Source: Paludibacteraceae bacterium
GTDB lineage: Bacteria; Bacteroidota; Bacteroidia; Bacteroidales; Paludibacteraceae
NCBI GenBank assembly: GCA_024399495.1
Contig: JAKSNY010000017.1
Location: forward strand, 1 to 41,061
Reading direction: 5' to 3'
DNA length: 41,061 bases
Shown here: positions 24,165 to 32,470 of the stretch, in pieces
Layout of the letters: every line of letters begins with the position of its first letter
How positions within the stretch are numbered: position 1 is the stretch's first letter
Position numbers and translations under genes: made by a program
Notes under the pieces: model-generated
Seen by the model: only the letters and a program-made list of their open reading frames with translations
Databases searched by the model: none
Told to the model about the DNA's origin: nothing

Positions 24165-25464
24165 CTGTTATTTTTACTTTGCAAATTTTATATAAAAGCA
24201 GCCCTATGGCTACTGCCAAAACGTCTCCAATCCAAAATGAGTGCCATATAAGTTCCGGGTTGATTTTAACTATGCACCACATTACAGGTGCCACCATAAA
24301 TGAGTGTGTTATTGCCAATATACATGATAGTGTTCTCCTTTTTTGAATAAGGCATATTATAAACAGCAGGTAGCTTATGCCAAAGAATGGAAAACAGATA
24401 CAGAATATACGCAAGGCAGGTATAGTCAGCTCCAGACACTCTCCACTTAGTCCAAAGAGTCTTGCAATAGGAGATGCAAGTATATTTACAATTATTACCA
24501 ATGCCACACCGCTTACAATAAGCACTATGGCAGACATTTTAACAACCCACTGCACACCTTGTTTGTTCCCTTCTCCACCCAATCTGCCTGCAAGTGGTTG
24601 CAATGCCTGTGATGTGCCTGCCACCACCATATTCATAAACATAAGCACAGCCATCAGTACAGCCATTATTGACATTCCGTACTGAGGAAGTGTGTCCATA
24701 ATTATGTGGTTAGCCCAAAGAACACGAACAAACATAGTGGCTGTGTCCGCTACAAGCGGAAGCCCCATAGTAAGCAGACTTATAATAGCCACATCCTTGA
24801 AATTAACGTTTAGTTTTAGGGTGCTGTCATTATATGTAAAGTGTATGCACATTAGTGCCAAAGCCAATGCATAGCCTGTGGCGGTAGCCCATGCCGCACC
24901 ACCTATACCCATTCCAAAGAATTTTATATAGACGTAATCACAGGTAAGATTTACGACATTTGCTAAAATCATTGCCACAAGTACAAGTCTCGGACTGTTG
25001 TCAGTCCTTATATATGCAGCCAAATTCTGTATCATAAAGAACAGCGGGGCAGTGTAGAACATAACCACACCGTATGCCTTGGCATCTGCAAAAAGAGTGG
25101 TATCCGAGCAGAACACTTTAATGCACGCATCGGGGCAAACAAGACCTAAAGCGGTGAATATGAATCCAATGGCAAGTGTCAGTATAGATGACATTGTAAA
25201 GTAGCCATTAGATACATTGTAGTTTTTCTGCCCTATTCCGTATGCCGCAAGTAACGCACCGCCCATACTGAGCAGCATTACAAGTGCCACTGACAGTTGA
25301 ATAAACGGCATCATAATGTTAATTGCAGCCAACCCTGTATGCCCTATAAGGTTGCCCACAATTATTCCGTCAACCATAACAGCCAGTGCGGTAGTAAGTG
25401 ATGTCAGCACTGCCGATATCAGATACCTTGAGAACATTGTCTTTATCTCTTCTTTGGTAGTCAT
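24151..25464 (-). CDS. MATE-family efflux transporter
   Basis: This 437-aa integral membrane protein has about 12 hydrophobic helices and the MATE layout: N-terminal LTTALAVMVDGIIVGNLIG, GLAAINIMMPF, LLSMGGALLAAYGIG in helix 2-3, and a repeat-related second half with MAVLMFMNMVVAGTSQALQPL. MATE proteins export cationic or hydrophobic small molecules using Na+ or H+ gradients. Its place between two adenylate-forming enzymes, overlapping one by 14 bases, suggests it exports the product of the cluster or protects against it. It lies six bases after the adenylate-forming gene upstream. Confidence 0.9.
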   Translation of the reverse strand: MTTKEEIKTMFSRYLISAVLTSLTTALAVMVDGIIVGNLIGHTGLAAINIMMPFIQLSVALVMLLSMGGALLAAYGIGQKNYNVSNGYFTMSSILTLAIGFIFTALGLVCPDACIKVFCSDTTLFADAKAYGVVMFYTAPLFFMIQNLAAYIRTDNSPRLVLVAMILANVVNLTCDYVYIKFFGMGIGGAAWATATGYALALALMCIHFTYNDSTLKLNVNFKDVAIISLLTMGLPLVADTATMFVRVLWANHIIMDTLPQYGMSIMAVLMAVLMFMNMVVAGTSQALQPLAGRLGGEGNKQGVQWVVKMSAIVLIVSGVALVIIVNILASPIARLFGLSGECLELTIPALRIFCICFPFFGISYLLFIICLIQKRRTLSCILAITHSFMVAPVMWCIVKINPELIWHSFWIGDVLAVAIGLLLYKICKVKITDESI

Positions 25465-25470
25465 TGGTTA

Positions 25471-26841
25471 TCAGTCTGTTATGAATTTGTGCTTGGTGCC
25501 TGTAGGTATATTGTTAATGTCATCTACTTTAAGTCTGATTAGCGATACATTTACAGATTTAGAGAGATTCTGGTATTTTATGCGGAACTCTGCACTGTAA
25601 TCACAAAGGTAATCAATAAGTTTACTGAAATAATTGGATTCCAATGTGTTACGCTTATTGTCAAGATTCTGTGTACGTATGTAAACCTTAAATTCAAGGT
25701 ACGATATGCCCTCAGTCTGTTTCTCCGATACGGTAAACAGTCCTCCGTACTCCATATCGGCAGGTTGTGAGAGTAGAAACTCCTGTATGTCGTTTATCAT
25801 AAGGTTAGTGCCGTAGAAAATTACGGCATTGCCCACACGCCCGTGAATATACATAACCTTGCCTGCCTTGATGTTTGACAGCAACGGTGCCACAAGTTCC
25901 TGTGGTACATCTTTCAACTGTTCTTCTGTAACTAATCCGCCTGAATCGGCTGTGTTATAGCGTACAAGTGGAATAAATTGGTCTTTTGTCACCACTATAT
26001 TGCCGTCAACAGCCTCAATATAGACATCGGGGCTGAGGCATTCAAGTATCATAGGAGTTGATTCTGAACCAAACACCTTTTTTGAGAGTTCAGGGTGCTT
26101 GTAGAAATATTTTCTAAGTTTTATGCTGTTCTCGGTTTCTTGCGATACGTAACCAGTATCGGCACTGCCATAACCTGTCCACACTATATTGTAGGCATCT
26201 TTAGGGTGCCCGAACAGTTCACATACATACTCACGGAATGATTCTGTGAAATACTCTCCAACCACTGCGAAATAGACGCTTGCCTTTGGCAGTTCTATGT
26301 TGTTCTGCTTGATAAGGGCGGCTATAAGCGGCAGGTTACCCGGGTTTGTTGTGATTATGATTTGGTCATATCTCTTGTGATACTGACCTATTACATCAAC
26401 AGCTGTCTTTAGGTCAAGTCCTGGAGTTGCAAGGGTCATTCTGTATTTGCCACTCAATGCTATGTTACGATATGCCGTGGCTATCTGCATTCCACCTATC
26501 CACATTCCAAATGCAAGACACTCAATCATCAGGGTCTTTTTTGTGTCAATGTGGTAGTTTGTAACAAACATTGTCTCAATGCCCTGCATATAGCCAGCCT
26601 CATCTTGCGGACGCTTAGGCCAATATACGGCACCTGTTTTTGAGAACCCTGAACTTGCACCTATCAGGTGGATTTTATCCAATTCTCCCTCTTCACACAA
26701 TTCCTCCATCGGGTAAGAAAGCAGATAATTGCTTTTTGTAAGCAGAGGCAAATCTTTAAACTCACCTGACCACTCAGGTGTCATCTTGCGGTATGCTGTT
26801 ACGTTATTCCGTATCTTGGTTGCAAATTCTGTTACGTTCAT
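25471..26841 (-). CDS. Divergent adenylate-forming (PaaK/LuxE-like) protein
   Basis: This 456-aa protein is placed in the PaaK/LuxE superfamily by order of motifs: HLIGASSGFSKTGAVYWPKR (phosphate loop, near residue 60), YFAVVGEYFTESFREYV, WTGYGSADTGYVSQET, IPLVRYNTADSGGLV and YIHGRVGNAVIFYGTNL. The C-terminal tail ends NNIPTGTKHKFITD, so the PaaK-like GKxK lysine region is only loosely kept. It may have an altered substrate or have lost the second half-reaction. It lies 18 bases after the phosphopantetheinyl transferase and six before the MATE gene. Functional assignment is limited to fold. Confidence 0.75.
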   Translation of the reverse strand: MNVTEFATKIRNNVTAYRKMTPEWSGEFKDLPLLTKSNYLLSYPMEELCEEGELDKIHLIGASSGFSKTGAVYWPKRPQDEAGYMQGIETMFVTNYHIDTKKTLMIECLAFGMWIGGMQIATAYRNIALSGKYRMTLATPGLDLKTAVDVIGQYHKRYDQIIITTNPGNLPLIAALIKQNNIELPKASVYFAVVGEYFTESFREYVCELFGHPKDAYNIVWTGYGSADTGYVSQETENSIKLRKYFYKHPELSKKVFGSESTPMILECLSPDVYIEAVDGNIVVTKDQFIPLVRYNTADSGGLVTEEQLKDVPQELVAPLLSNIKAGKVMYIHGRVGNAVIFYGTNLMINDIQEFLLSQPADMEYGGLFTVSEKQTEGISYLEFKVYIRTQNLDNKRNTLESNYFSKLIDYLCDYSAEFRIKYQNLSKSVNVSLIRLKVDDINNIPTGTKHKFITD

Positions 26842-26859
26842 TTTACTGCATCTTTGATA

Positions 26860-27429
26860 TCAAGTGGTTTTGAATTTGGCTATGGTATATACATACCCTT
26901 TTTCTGCGTTTTCAACTGTATATAAATCGTAGATATCGGGGGTAAGTGTATCTTGCATAAAGTCTGTTATACCTGTGCCTGTGAGTTTGCTTACAGCCTC
27001 TTTCTGTGTCCAAAGTCTTGTGAATGCAAGGCTTGGATTGGCGGAGGCGTTTATGAGTGCCGCCTCTTTTGCATTCATAACTTTATCTATAAGTCCGTCA
27101 GATGGTTGCTTTATGGCTTCAATATCCACCCCGATGGGTTCTGTATCCACCGCCACTGCTATCCCTTTTTTGCAGTGGCTTATATTAAAATAAGTGCCTT
27201 TAAGTTGTTTTAAGAAGGGCTTGCCGTTTTCTCCGTACCCCCAATCGGAGACTTTATCTGTGGAGCCTATCATATCCTGAAGCATACAATAAGATTTGAG
27301 GGAGGCAAACTGCCCAAACAGATGCCTGAATTTCAGAGCCTCTTCTCTACGCCAGGCAGGAACCCTGTCAATCAGGCTTGCAATGGAATCCTGATTTATA
27401 GTGTCCATATCATCAAAAATCTCCAGCAT
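26860..27429 (-). CDS. 4'-phosphopantetheinyl transferase (Sfp-like)
   Basis: This 189-aa protein moves the phosphopantetheine arm of CoA to a carrier-protein serine. Motifs: FNISHCKKGIAVAV at 81-94, IGVDIEAI with Asp102 and Glu104 (Mg binding), and FTRLWTQKEAVSKLTG with Trp140, Lys143 and Glu144. It is shorter than Sfp. It starts inside the coaD stop codon (one-base overlap, TAATG), so CoA-pathway enzyme and CoA-consuming enzyme are coupled. No carrier protein was found in the cluster; its target may be the general ACP or a carrier elsewhere. Confidence 0.9.
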   Translation of the reverse strand: MLEIFDDMDTINQDSIASLIDRVPAWRREEALKFRHLFGQFASLKSYCMLQDMIGSTDKVSDWGYGENGKPFLKQLKGTYFNISHCKKGIAVAVDTEPIGVDIEAIKQPSDGLIDKVMNAKEAALINASANPSLAFTRLWTQKEAVSKLTGTGITDFMQDTLTPDIYDLYTVENAEKGYVYTIAKFKTT

Positions 27430-27851
27430 TAAATCTCCACCCCATATTTATGCAGTTCACGGGCTACAGTAGATGATACCTCCTTAAGTTTGGGGTCTGC
27501 AAGCATGTAGAGTGTCTCTACCCCAAAAACAGTGTAGTTTACACGGGTTATTTCATTTTCGTAGTCCAAATCCACTGAGTTGCGGATTCCCCTTATTATA
27601 AAGTTAATGCCCATCTCCTTAACAACCTGTGCTGTAAGGGTGTTGTAGCCTATAACCTCAACCTTTGGATTACCATCGTATATTTTCTTAATGCTGTCAA
27701 CCACCGATACAGAGGATTTGGCATCGGAGTGTTTTTCTGAATTTACGCCAACGGCAATAATCACTTTGTCAAATAGTGAGCATGCTCTGTCCACTATATT
27801 TTTATGACCTATCGTAAATGGATTGAACGTTCCTGGAAACAAAACTCTCAT
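27429..27851 (-). CDS. coaD: Phosphopantetheine adenylyltransferase
   Basis: This 140-aa enzyme makes dephospho-CoA from phosphopantetheine and ATP, the penultimate CoA step. The ATG at 27851 gives the canonical start MRVLFPGTFNPFTIGHKNIV with the GxFxPxxxGH nucleotidyltransferase motif; an upstream extension to 27932 would overlap the lipoprotein gene and adds unrelated residues. Other motifs: GVNSEKH and NFIIRGIRNSVDLDYE. It is somewhat short at the C-terminus. It starts four bases after the stop of the upstream lipoprotein gene and is coupled to the phosphopantetheinyl transferase. As an essential housekeeping gene it may simply have been co-opted as the first gene of the cluster. Confidence 0.92.
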   Translation of the reverse strand: MRVLFPGTFNPFTIGHKNIVDRACSLFDKVIIAVGVNSEKHSDAKSSVSVVDSIKKIYDGNPKVEVIGYNTLTAQVVKEMGINFIIRGIRNSVDLDYENEITRVNYTVFGVETLYMLADPKLKEVSSTVARELHKYGVEI

Positions 27852-27855
27852 AGCT

Positions 27856-29211
27856 TTATTGTATAAAATCAAAATGCCTTGCCCTGCCCTTGTAAGAGTC
27901 AAGAACAAACTCACCGCTATCAGTAAAGCCACCTAAAACGTATATATTGCCATCTTTATCAGATACTATATTACAACCATATTTTAACCTGAAATCCTGG
28001 AATGGAATATTTTGGTAATATTTGCTCTCATACCATGAATACCCTTTATCATCACTCACATACATTTTATCTAAATAACCCGATTCGGTTTGTCCGCCTA
28101 TCATAAATATTTTTTTATCATAGCAAGTGGCACCTGCATTTTTAATAGAGGGGAATATATATTTTTCTTCTAAAGGGGATTTACGTACGTCTGTCCAATA
28201 CCACATATTATCTGATGAAAACGCTGTGTTTAAAAAATTACCATCTTCATCAAGTCCGCCTAAAAGATATGAAACAATCATACGACTCTCATAAGCAGAA
28301 GATGTATTTGTTATACAAACCTTTGCCGCACCACCTTGTTCCGGGAAATAAGACGGATTATTAAATCCAATATTCTCTATGATTCCAGTTTCAATGTCAA
28401 AGCCAAGAATTGTGTTTTCTGATTCATTGTTTTTGGCAAGAATCACAATTTTTGTATCTAAAATATCGTACGCTCCTATAATGTCTAATGCAGTATAATC
28501 GTTAGGAATATCAGCAACCTTAAGAAACGTAAAATCTGCTGACATTAAATAAATTGAGTTGTCGTTACCCAAAGCGGCAATCGTTTCCTCATCTAAGTTA
28601 GGTGAAATATATAACGTAGATAGATTGATATCCCAAGTTCCTGAACTTTTCTGAAACCAAGTTTCAGCGTCATAACTTGTATAAACGTATGTCTTACCAT
28701 CTGTTGATGTCCCTATAAGTACAGGTATCCCATTAACAACAAGTACTTTAGCACAATTAAAAGTAATATCTATGTTATTACTTAATTCTGACCATATTAT
28801 CTCATCAGAATTCACTTTGTGCTTGATTACCGTAACTGTTACATCTCTTATTGTTTTTTTATCTGCCGCCACAATGGTAAGTTTAAACGGATTGCTTGCA
28901 TCTATGGGGTCAACTTGATTCCATGCCTTGTCATTTATTCTTATTTCTGACGGGGCACTTACACAGCCAACTTTTGGAACTACTTTTGTAAGATTAGACG
29001 TATAAGCTACAGAATCCACGTTGTAGATTCTACCATTATTTAAATCCACTTTAAAAGCAATGTTTTTTAAATCTGGAGCGGAATCGTTAGCCGCAAAAGT
29101 AAATCTTGTTATTCCTGTTTCGCTTGATGCGGTACTTTTTTTGCAACTCTCTAAAGATGTAAGAAATACAAACAATAGTGTGGCACACACTATAATAACT
29201 TTACTGTTCAT
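27856..29211 (-). CDS. Secreted lipoprotein, DUF6242/kelch-like
   Basis: This 451-aa protein starts with a hydrophobic signal segment VIIVCATLLFVFLTSLESC followed by KKS, a weak lipobox with Cys near residue 23. The ATG at 29211 is preferred over 29226 because it gives a compact signal peptide and leaves about 18 bases of leader. After a beta-rich N-terminal part (residues 30-135) come repeated short blades with kelch-like features: FMIGGQTESGYLDKMYVS, IYVLGGFTDSGEF and SDDKGYSWYESKY. This looks like the DUF6242 family of Bacteroidales. Function is unknown; a surface beta-propeller is likely. It sits four bases before coaD and so may head the coaD operon. Confidence 0.7.
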   Translation of the reverse strand: MNSKVIIVCATLLFVFLTSLESCKKSTASSETGITRFTFAANDSAPDLKNIAFKVDLNNGRIYNVDSVAYTSNLTKVVPKVGCVSAPSEIRINDKAWNQVDPIDASNPFKLTIVAADKKTIRDVTVTVIKHKVNSDEIIWSELSNNIDITFNCAKVLVVNGIPVLIGTSTDGKTYVYTSYDAETWFQKSSGTWDINLSTLYISPNLDEETIAALGNDNSIYLMSADFTFLKVADIPNDYTALDIIGAYDILDTKIVILAKNNESENTILGFDIETGIIENIGFNNPSYFPEQGGAAKVCITNTSSAYESRMIVSYLLGGLDEDGNFLNTAFSSDNMWYWTDVRKSPLEEKYIFPSIKNAGATCYDKKIFMIGGQTESGYLDKMYVSDDKGYSWYESKYYQNIPFQDFRLKYGCNIVSDKDGNIYVLGGFTDSGEFVLDSYKGRARHFDFIQ

Positions 29212-29234
29212 ATCTTTTGTATCCATAATACGTG

Positions 29235-29262
29235 CAAAGGTAGTAAATTTTATTTATCTTTG
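29235..29262. promoter_or_regulatory. Divergent promoters for the lipoprotein-coaD operon and murF
   Basis: CAAAGGTA at 29235-29242 reads TACCTTTG on the minus strand. TATCTTTG at 29255-29262 is on the plus strand, 18 bases upstream of the murF ATG. Both match TAnnTTTG. The whole intergenic gap is only about 70 bases, so the two start sites face each other closely and leaders are short. Confidence 0.65.
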
Positions 29263-29280
29263 CAATATATAAACAGCAAT

Positions 29281-30570
29281 ATGGATCTATACAATAAATT
29301 TTTAGAGTGTGGAGTAATTACAACAGACAGCAGAGACTGCCCTAAAGGCTCCATGTTTTTTGCCCTGAAGGGTGAGAGTTTTGACGGTAATCAGTATGCT
29401 TTAAGTGCATTGGAGAAAGGTTGTGCATACGCAGTGGTAGATGATGCCAAAGTTGCCGTTGACAACCGTTTTTTAGTGGTGGATAATGTTCTAAAAACCT
29501 TACAGGATATGGCGGCGGAGCATAGAAAAGCACTTGGCACCACCATCGTGGGTATAACAGGTACTAACGGGAAAACCACAACTAAAGAGTTGGTAAGTGC
29601 CGTATTGAGCAAAAAGGGCAATGTGCTATATACACAGGGTAACTTCAATAACCACATCGGGGTGCCAAAAACACTTCTGCAAATTACACCTCAGCATAAG
29701 ATTGCAGTGGTGGAGATTGGGGCAAATCACCCTGGAGAGATAAAGACCCTGGTAAACATAGTGTGCCCTAACTATGGGCTTATAACCAATGTGGGCAGAG
29801 CACACCTTGAGGGTTTCGGCAGTTTTGAAGGGGTAAAGAAAACCAAAGGTGAACTTTATGATTTCTTGCGTGACAACGGAGGTATGGCATTCTTGTTCTC
29901 TGACAGCGAAGACCTTACATCTATGGCTGTTGAGCGTGGGCTTAAAACCATTGGCTATGGCTTGTGTAAAAAGGATACAAACTATGTTAGCGGTCAAGTC
30001 ATTAAAGACGGTACTCCATATCTGAGTGCAAAGGTTGAATGCTTTGATGAGGAGATAGAGATTCATACCAAACTTATAGGAGACTATAATATTTCCAACT
30101 TGCTTTCAGCGGTTTGTGTGGGAAGGTTTTTTGATGTCCCGATGCGTGACATTAAGGCCGCTCTTGAGGATTATACCCCATCAAACAACCGTTCACAGTT
30201 GGTAAAAACCGCTTCCAACACTCTGATTGTAGATGCCTATAACGCCAATCCTACCAGCATGACAGCCGCCATAAAGAATTTCATTAACTTGGAGGCAGAC
30301 CATAAGTGTGCCATACTTGGTGATATGGGGGAACTTGGTGCAGACAGTGAGACAGAACATCAGAAAATAGTAACGTTGTTGCAGTCTGCCAGTTTTGAAC
30401 AGGTTATTCTTGTAGGTAAAAGATTTGGTGCAACAGACCATACATTCCTTAATTTTGACAATGTGGATACCCTAAAAGAGTTTATAAAGAAAGAGCCAAT
30501 CACAGGAAAAACAATCCTTGTAAAAGGCTCTAACTCAATGAAAATGTTTACATTACCAGAGATACTCTAA
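29281..30570 (+). CDS. murF: UDP-N-acetylmuramoyl-tripeptide--D-alanyl-D-alanine ligase
   Basis: This 429-aa cytoplasmic Mur ligase adds D-Ala-D-Ala to the UDP-MurNAc-tripeptide in peptidoglycan synthesis. The ATG at 29281 is used; an in-frame TTG at 29260 lies inside the -7 box. Motifs: TTDSRDCPKGSMFFALKG at the N-terminus, the P-loop GITGTNGKTTTKE at 91-103, NFNNHIGVPKTLL, AVVEIGANHPGEI, ITNVGRAHLEGFGS, and DAYNANPTSM plus LGDMGELG in the C-terminal domain. It is convergent with the nucleoside kinase gene and their stop codons overlap (TAA plus, TAG minus, within 30567-30570). Confidence 0.96.
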   Translation: MDLYNKFLECGVITTDSRDCPKGSMFFALKGESFDGNQYALSALEKGCAYAVVDDAKVAVDNRFLVVDNVLKTLQDMAAEHRKALGTTIVGITGTNGKTTTKELVSAVLSKKGNVLYTQGNFNNHIGVPKTLLQITPQHKIAVVEIGANHPGEIKTLVNIVCPNYGLITNVGRAHLEGFGSFEGVKKTKGELYDFLRDNGGMAFLFSDSEDLTSMAVERGLKTIGYGLCKKDTNYVSGQVIKDGTPYLSAKVECFDEEIEIHTKLIGDYNISNLLSAVCVGRFFDVPMRDIKAALEDYTPSNNRSQLVKTASNTLIVDAYNANPTSMTAAIKNFINLEADHKCAILGDMGELGADSETEHQKIVTLLQSASFEQVILVGKRFGATDHTFLNFDNVDTLKEFIKKEPITGKTILVKGSNSMKMFTLPEIL

Positions 30571-32237
30571 TACTTGAACCCACTTCCACCTAAGAATTCA
30601 CGTAGCAGTGATGTGGCTGGAATGCTATTGAAATTAATAGGCTTTATAAACCTGAGCATAGTACGCAGGCGGTTTGCTATAGGGTAGGCATCGCTGTAGT
30701 GTGGAACCTCCATAAGCAGTGGCAGAGCCTGGCGGCTGGTGGCTGCAAGTTCAAACAGCAGTGTGGAGTTGAACATCTCATCTGCCTCTTCCATAAACGG
30801 GTCAATCCATTTAAACTCTCCACGCCTGACGCTTGGCCAACGCAGAATGGTATCTTCTGCAGAGTAGCCACGATATTTGTAGTCCCTTATTATACGGCGT
30901 AGCAGACGTGTGTCATCGGCGGCTATGCAGATATGGTCATTTAGAGACATTGTGTTTAGTGCCGATACAAATATCTTGAACAGTGCCTTCTGTGGCAGTG
31001 TTTTAGTAAGTTCGGGATTTAGAGCGTGAGTGCCTTCTATAATAAGCACCTCAGAATCATTAAGTTTCATTGGCACTGAAGCTTCATTTCTCAGACCTGT
31101 CTCAAAATTATACACAGGAGTTTCTACTGTTTCACCTTTAATAAGCCCCTCTAAATCGGCATAGAATTTCTCTAAATCAAGAGAATATAGAGATTCAAAA
31201 TCAAGCTGTCCATTCTCATCTATAGGGTTCATATTGCGGTTTACAAAATAGTTATCAAGCGATAGTGGTACAGGTTTTACCCCCGATGTAGCCAATTGAA
31301 CGCTAAGCCTTTTAGAGAATGTGGTCTTACCCGATGATGACGGACCTGCAATCAGCACCACTTTGATTTTTGAATTTGAAGTTATTTTATCAGATATGCG
31401 TACAATGTTTTTCTCGTGTAAAGCCTCTGAAAGCATAATCATGGTTGGAACATCGCTCTCTTTTAAGTTGTTCAACTCTGCCACCCCTGTAAGTCTTGCT
31501 TTATGCTCAAGACTCCAGTTATTTTTATAGGTATTATACAGCCTTGGCATCAGTGTCAGAGGTGTCACCTCATCGGGTTTTTTAGGATTTGGCAGTTGCA
31601 ATAGCCAACCATCGTAATATGGCTGCAAATCAAAAACTTTAAGGTAAGATGTCGATGGAACAGTTCCTGTTGTCACATACTCCGCAGTATCAGCTAACTG
31701 ATAATACGTGGTGTAATATGATTTTCTGAATTTAAGAATATCTGCGGCGGCGGAGTTCCCCTTGCTCTCCATCAGTTTTACAACATCAGGCGTTGGCTTG
31801 GAGAAAGTGTAAAACGGAATGTCTGCATTTATTATTTGAGCCATCTTCCTTTTTACAATTTCACCTTTCAGTTTAGTCACCACATGTTGCCCATGGAATA
31901 TGCGTACAAAATAACCGCCTGAGATGGAATGCTCTATAATGAATGAGCCGTTTCTAATGGAATCAGAAACCGCTTTGCTTAACACCATTGTAAGTGAATT
32001 TAGATAAATCTCCCGCCCCTCTTGGTCTGCCACGGTTACAAACCGTACAGTCTTGTTTTGGAACAGAGGTGTAGCCAAACCCGATGCCACGTTATTCACC
32101 GTGGCACCAATAATCCTTGACCCTTGACCCTTGACCCCTGACCCTATAGGATATACCATATCCTTCAGCTCAGCCAGAGTAGTTCCCTCTTTAACGGTAA
32201 CGGTCTTGTTCAGATTTTTTATAATAACCTCAATCAT
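30567..32237 (-). CDS. Uridine kinase-like nucleoside kinase with TGS/ThrRS-type N-terminus
   Basis: This 556-aa protein has a TGS-like N-terminus (1-70), a threonyl-tRNA-synthetase-like second domain (HSISGGYFVRIFHGQHVVTK, FYTFSKPTPD), and a C-terminal P-loop kinase of the uridine kinase/phosphoribulokinase family: GPSSSGKTTFSKRL at 298-311, SLDNYFVNR, IIEGTHALNP and RLLRRIIRDYKYRGYSAE. The same architecture is found in Bacteroidota and Firmicutes proteins annotated as nucleoside kinases. Residues about 33-41 (SGVKGQGSR) are encoded by four tandem 7-base repeats (32115-32142) and look like an insertion into the TGS domain. The start codon lies inside a TGTATGATG-type repeat. It is last in the minus-strand run from DUF4271. 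Confidence 0.85.
   Translation of the reverse strand: MIEVIIKNLNKTVTVKEGTTLAELKDMVYPIGSGVKGQGSRIIGATVNNVASGLATPLFQNKTVRFVTVADQEGREIYLNSLTMVLSKAVSDSIRNGSFIIEHSISGGYFVRIFHGQHVVTKLKGEIVKRKMAQIINADIPFYTFSKPTPDVVKLMESKGNSAAADILKFRKSYYTTYYQLADTAEYVTTGTVPSTSYLKVFDLQPYYDGWLLQLPNPKKPDEVTPLTLMPRLYNTYKNNWSLEHKARLTGVAELNNLKESDVPTMIMLSEALHEKNIVRISDKITSNSKIKVVLIAGPSSSGKTTFSKRLSVQLATSGVKPVPLSLDNYFVNRNMNPIDENGQLDFESLYSLDLEKFYADLEGLIKGETVETPVYNFETGLRNEASVPMKLNDSEVLIIEGTHALNPELTKTLPQKALFKIFVSALNTMSLNDHICIAADDTRLLRRIIRDYKYRGYSAEDTILRWPSVRRGEFKWIDPFMEEADEMFNSTLLFELAATSRQALPLLMEVPHYSDAYPIANRLRTMLRFIKPINFNSIPATSLLREFLGGSGFKY
32115..32142. repeat. Tandem heptamer repeat inside the nucleoside kinase gene
   Basis: Three copies of CCTTGAC and one CCCTGAC stand in tandem (four 7-base units) on the plus strand, giving GTCAAGG/GTCAGGG on the coding strand. 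The same word occurs outside genes at 1-10 and in the terminator stem at 3128-3158. Seven is not a multiple of three, so a gain or loss of one unit would shift the frame near codon 40. Confidence 0.85.
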
Positions 32238-32250
32238 ACATCATACATTA
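32234..32250. repeat. TGTATGATG-family repeat at nucleoside kinase start
   Basis: TCATACATCATACATTA reads TAATGTATGATGTATGA on the coding strand and contains the ATG of the kinase gene (32235-32237). It fills the short gap after yidD. Confidence 0.7.
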
Positions 32251-32251
32251 A

Positions 32252-32470
32252 TCACGGTACCGGGTCGTACCCACTTCCACCCCAAGGGTGACATCGGGCA
32301 AGACGTTTAAGCCCTAACCAACCGCCCTTAAAGACACCGTATTTCATGACAGCCTCTATCATGTATTGAGAGCATGTAGGCACAAATCTGCACGATGGCG
32401 GAGTAAGCGGAGATATACACGCCCTATAGAAATATATCGGAATAAGAAACAGTTTCCTAAATAACATCAT
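32252..32470 (-). CDS. yidD: Membrane protein insertion efficiency factor YidD
   Basis: This 72-aa protein has the YidD pattern: [59 protein letters not shown] and a terminal YDPVP. It is thought to sit at the inner membrane and help YidC-dependent insertion. The ATG at 32470 is used; ATG 32467 is equally possible, and a TTG at 32479 is less likely. It overlaps the end of pssA by about 14 bases. In many genomes yidD follows rnpA directly; here five kilobases separate them on the same strand. Confidence 0.93.
   Translation of the reverse strand: MMLFRKLFLIPIYFYRACISPLTPPSCRFVPTCSQYMIEAVMKYGVFKGGWLGLKRLARCHPWGGSGYDPVP

Noticed and set aside
17255-27851. A bioluminescence (lux) operon
   Set aside because: LuxC- and LuxE-like proteins are present but no LuxA/LuxB luciferase or LuxD is found.
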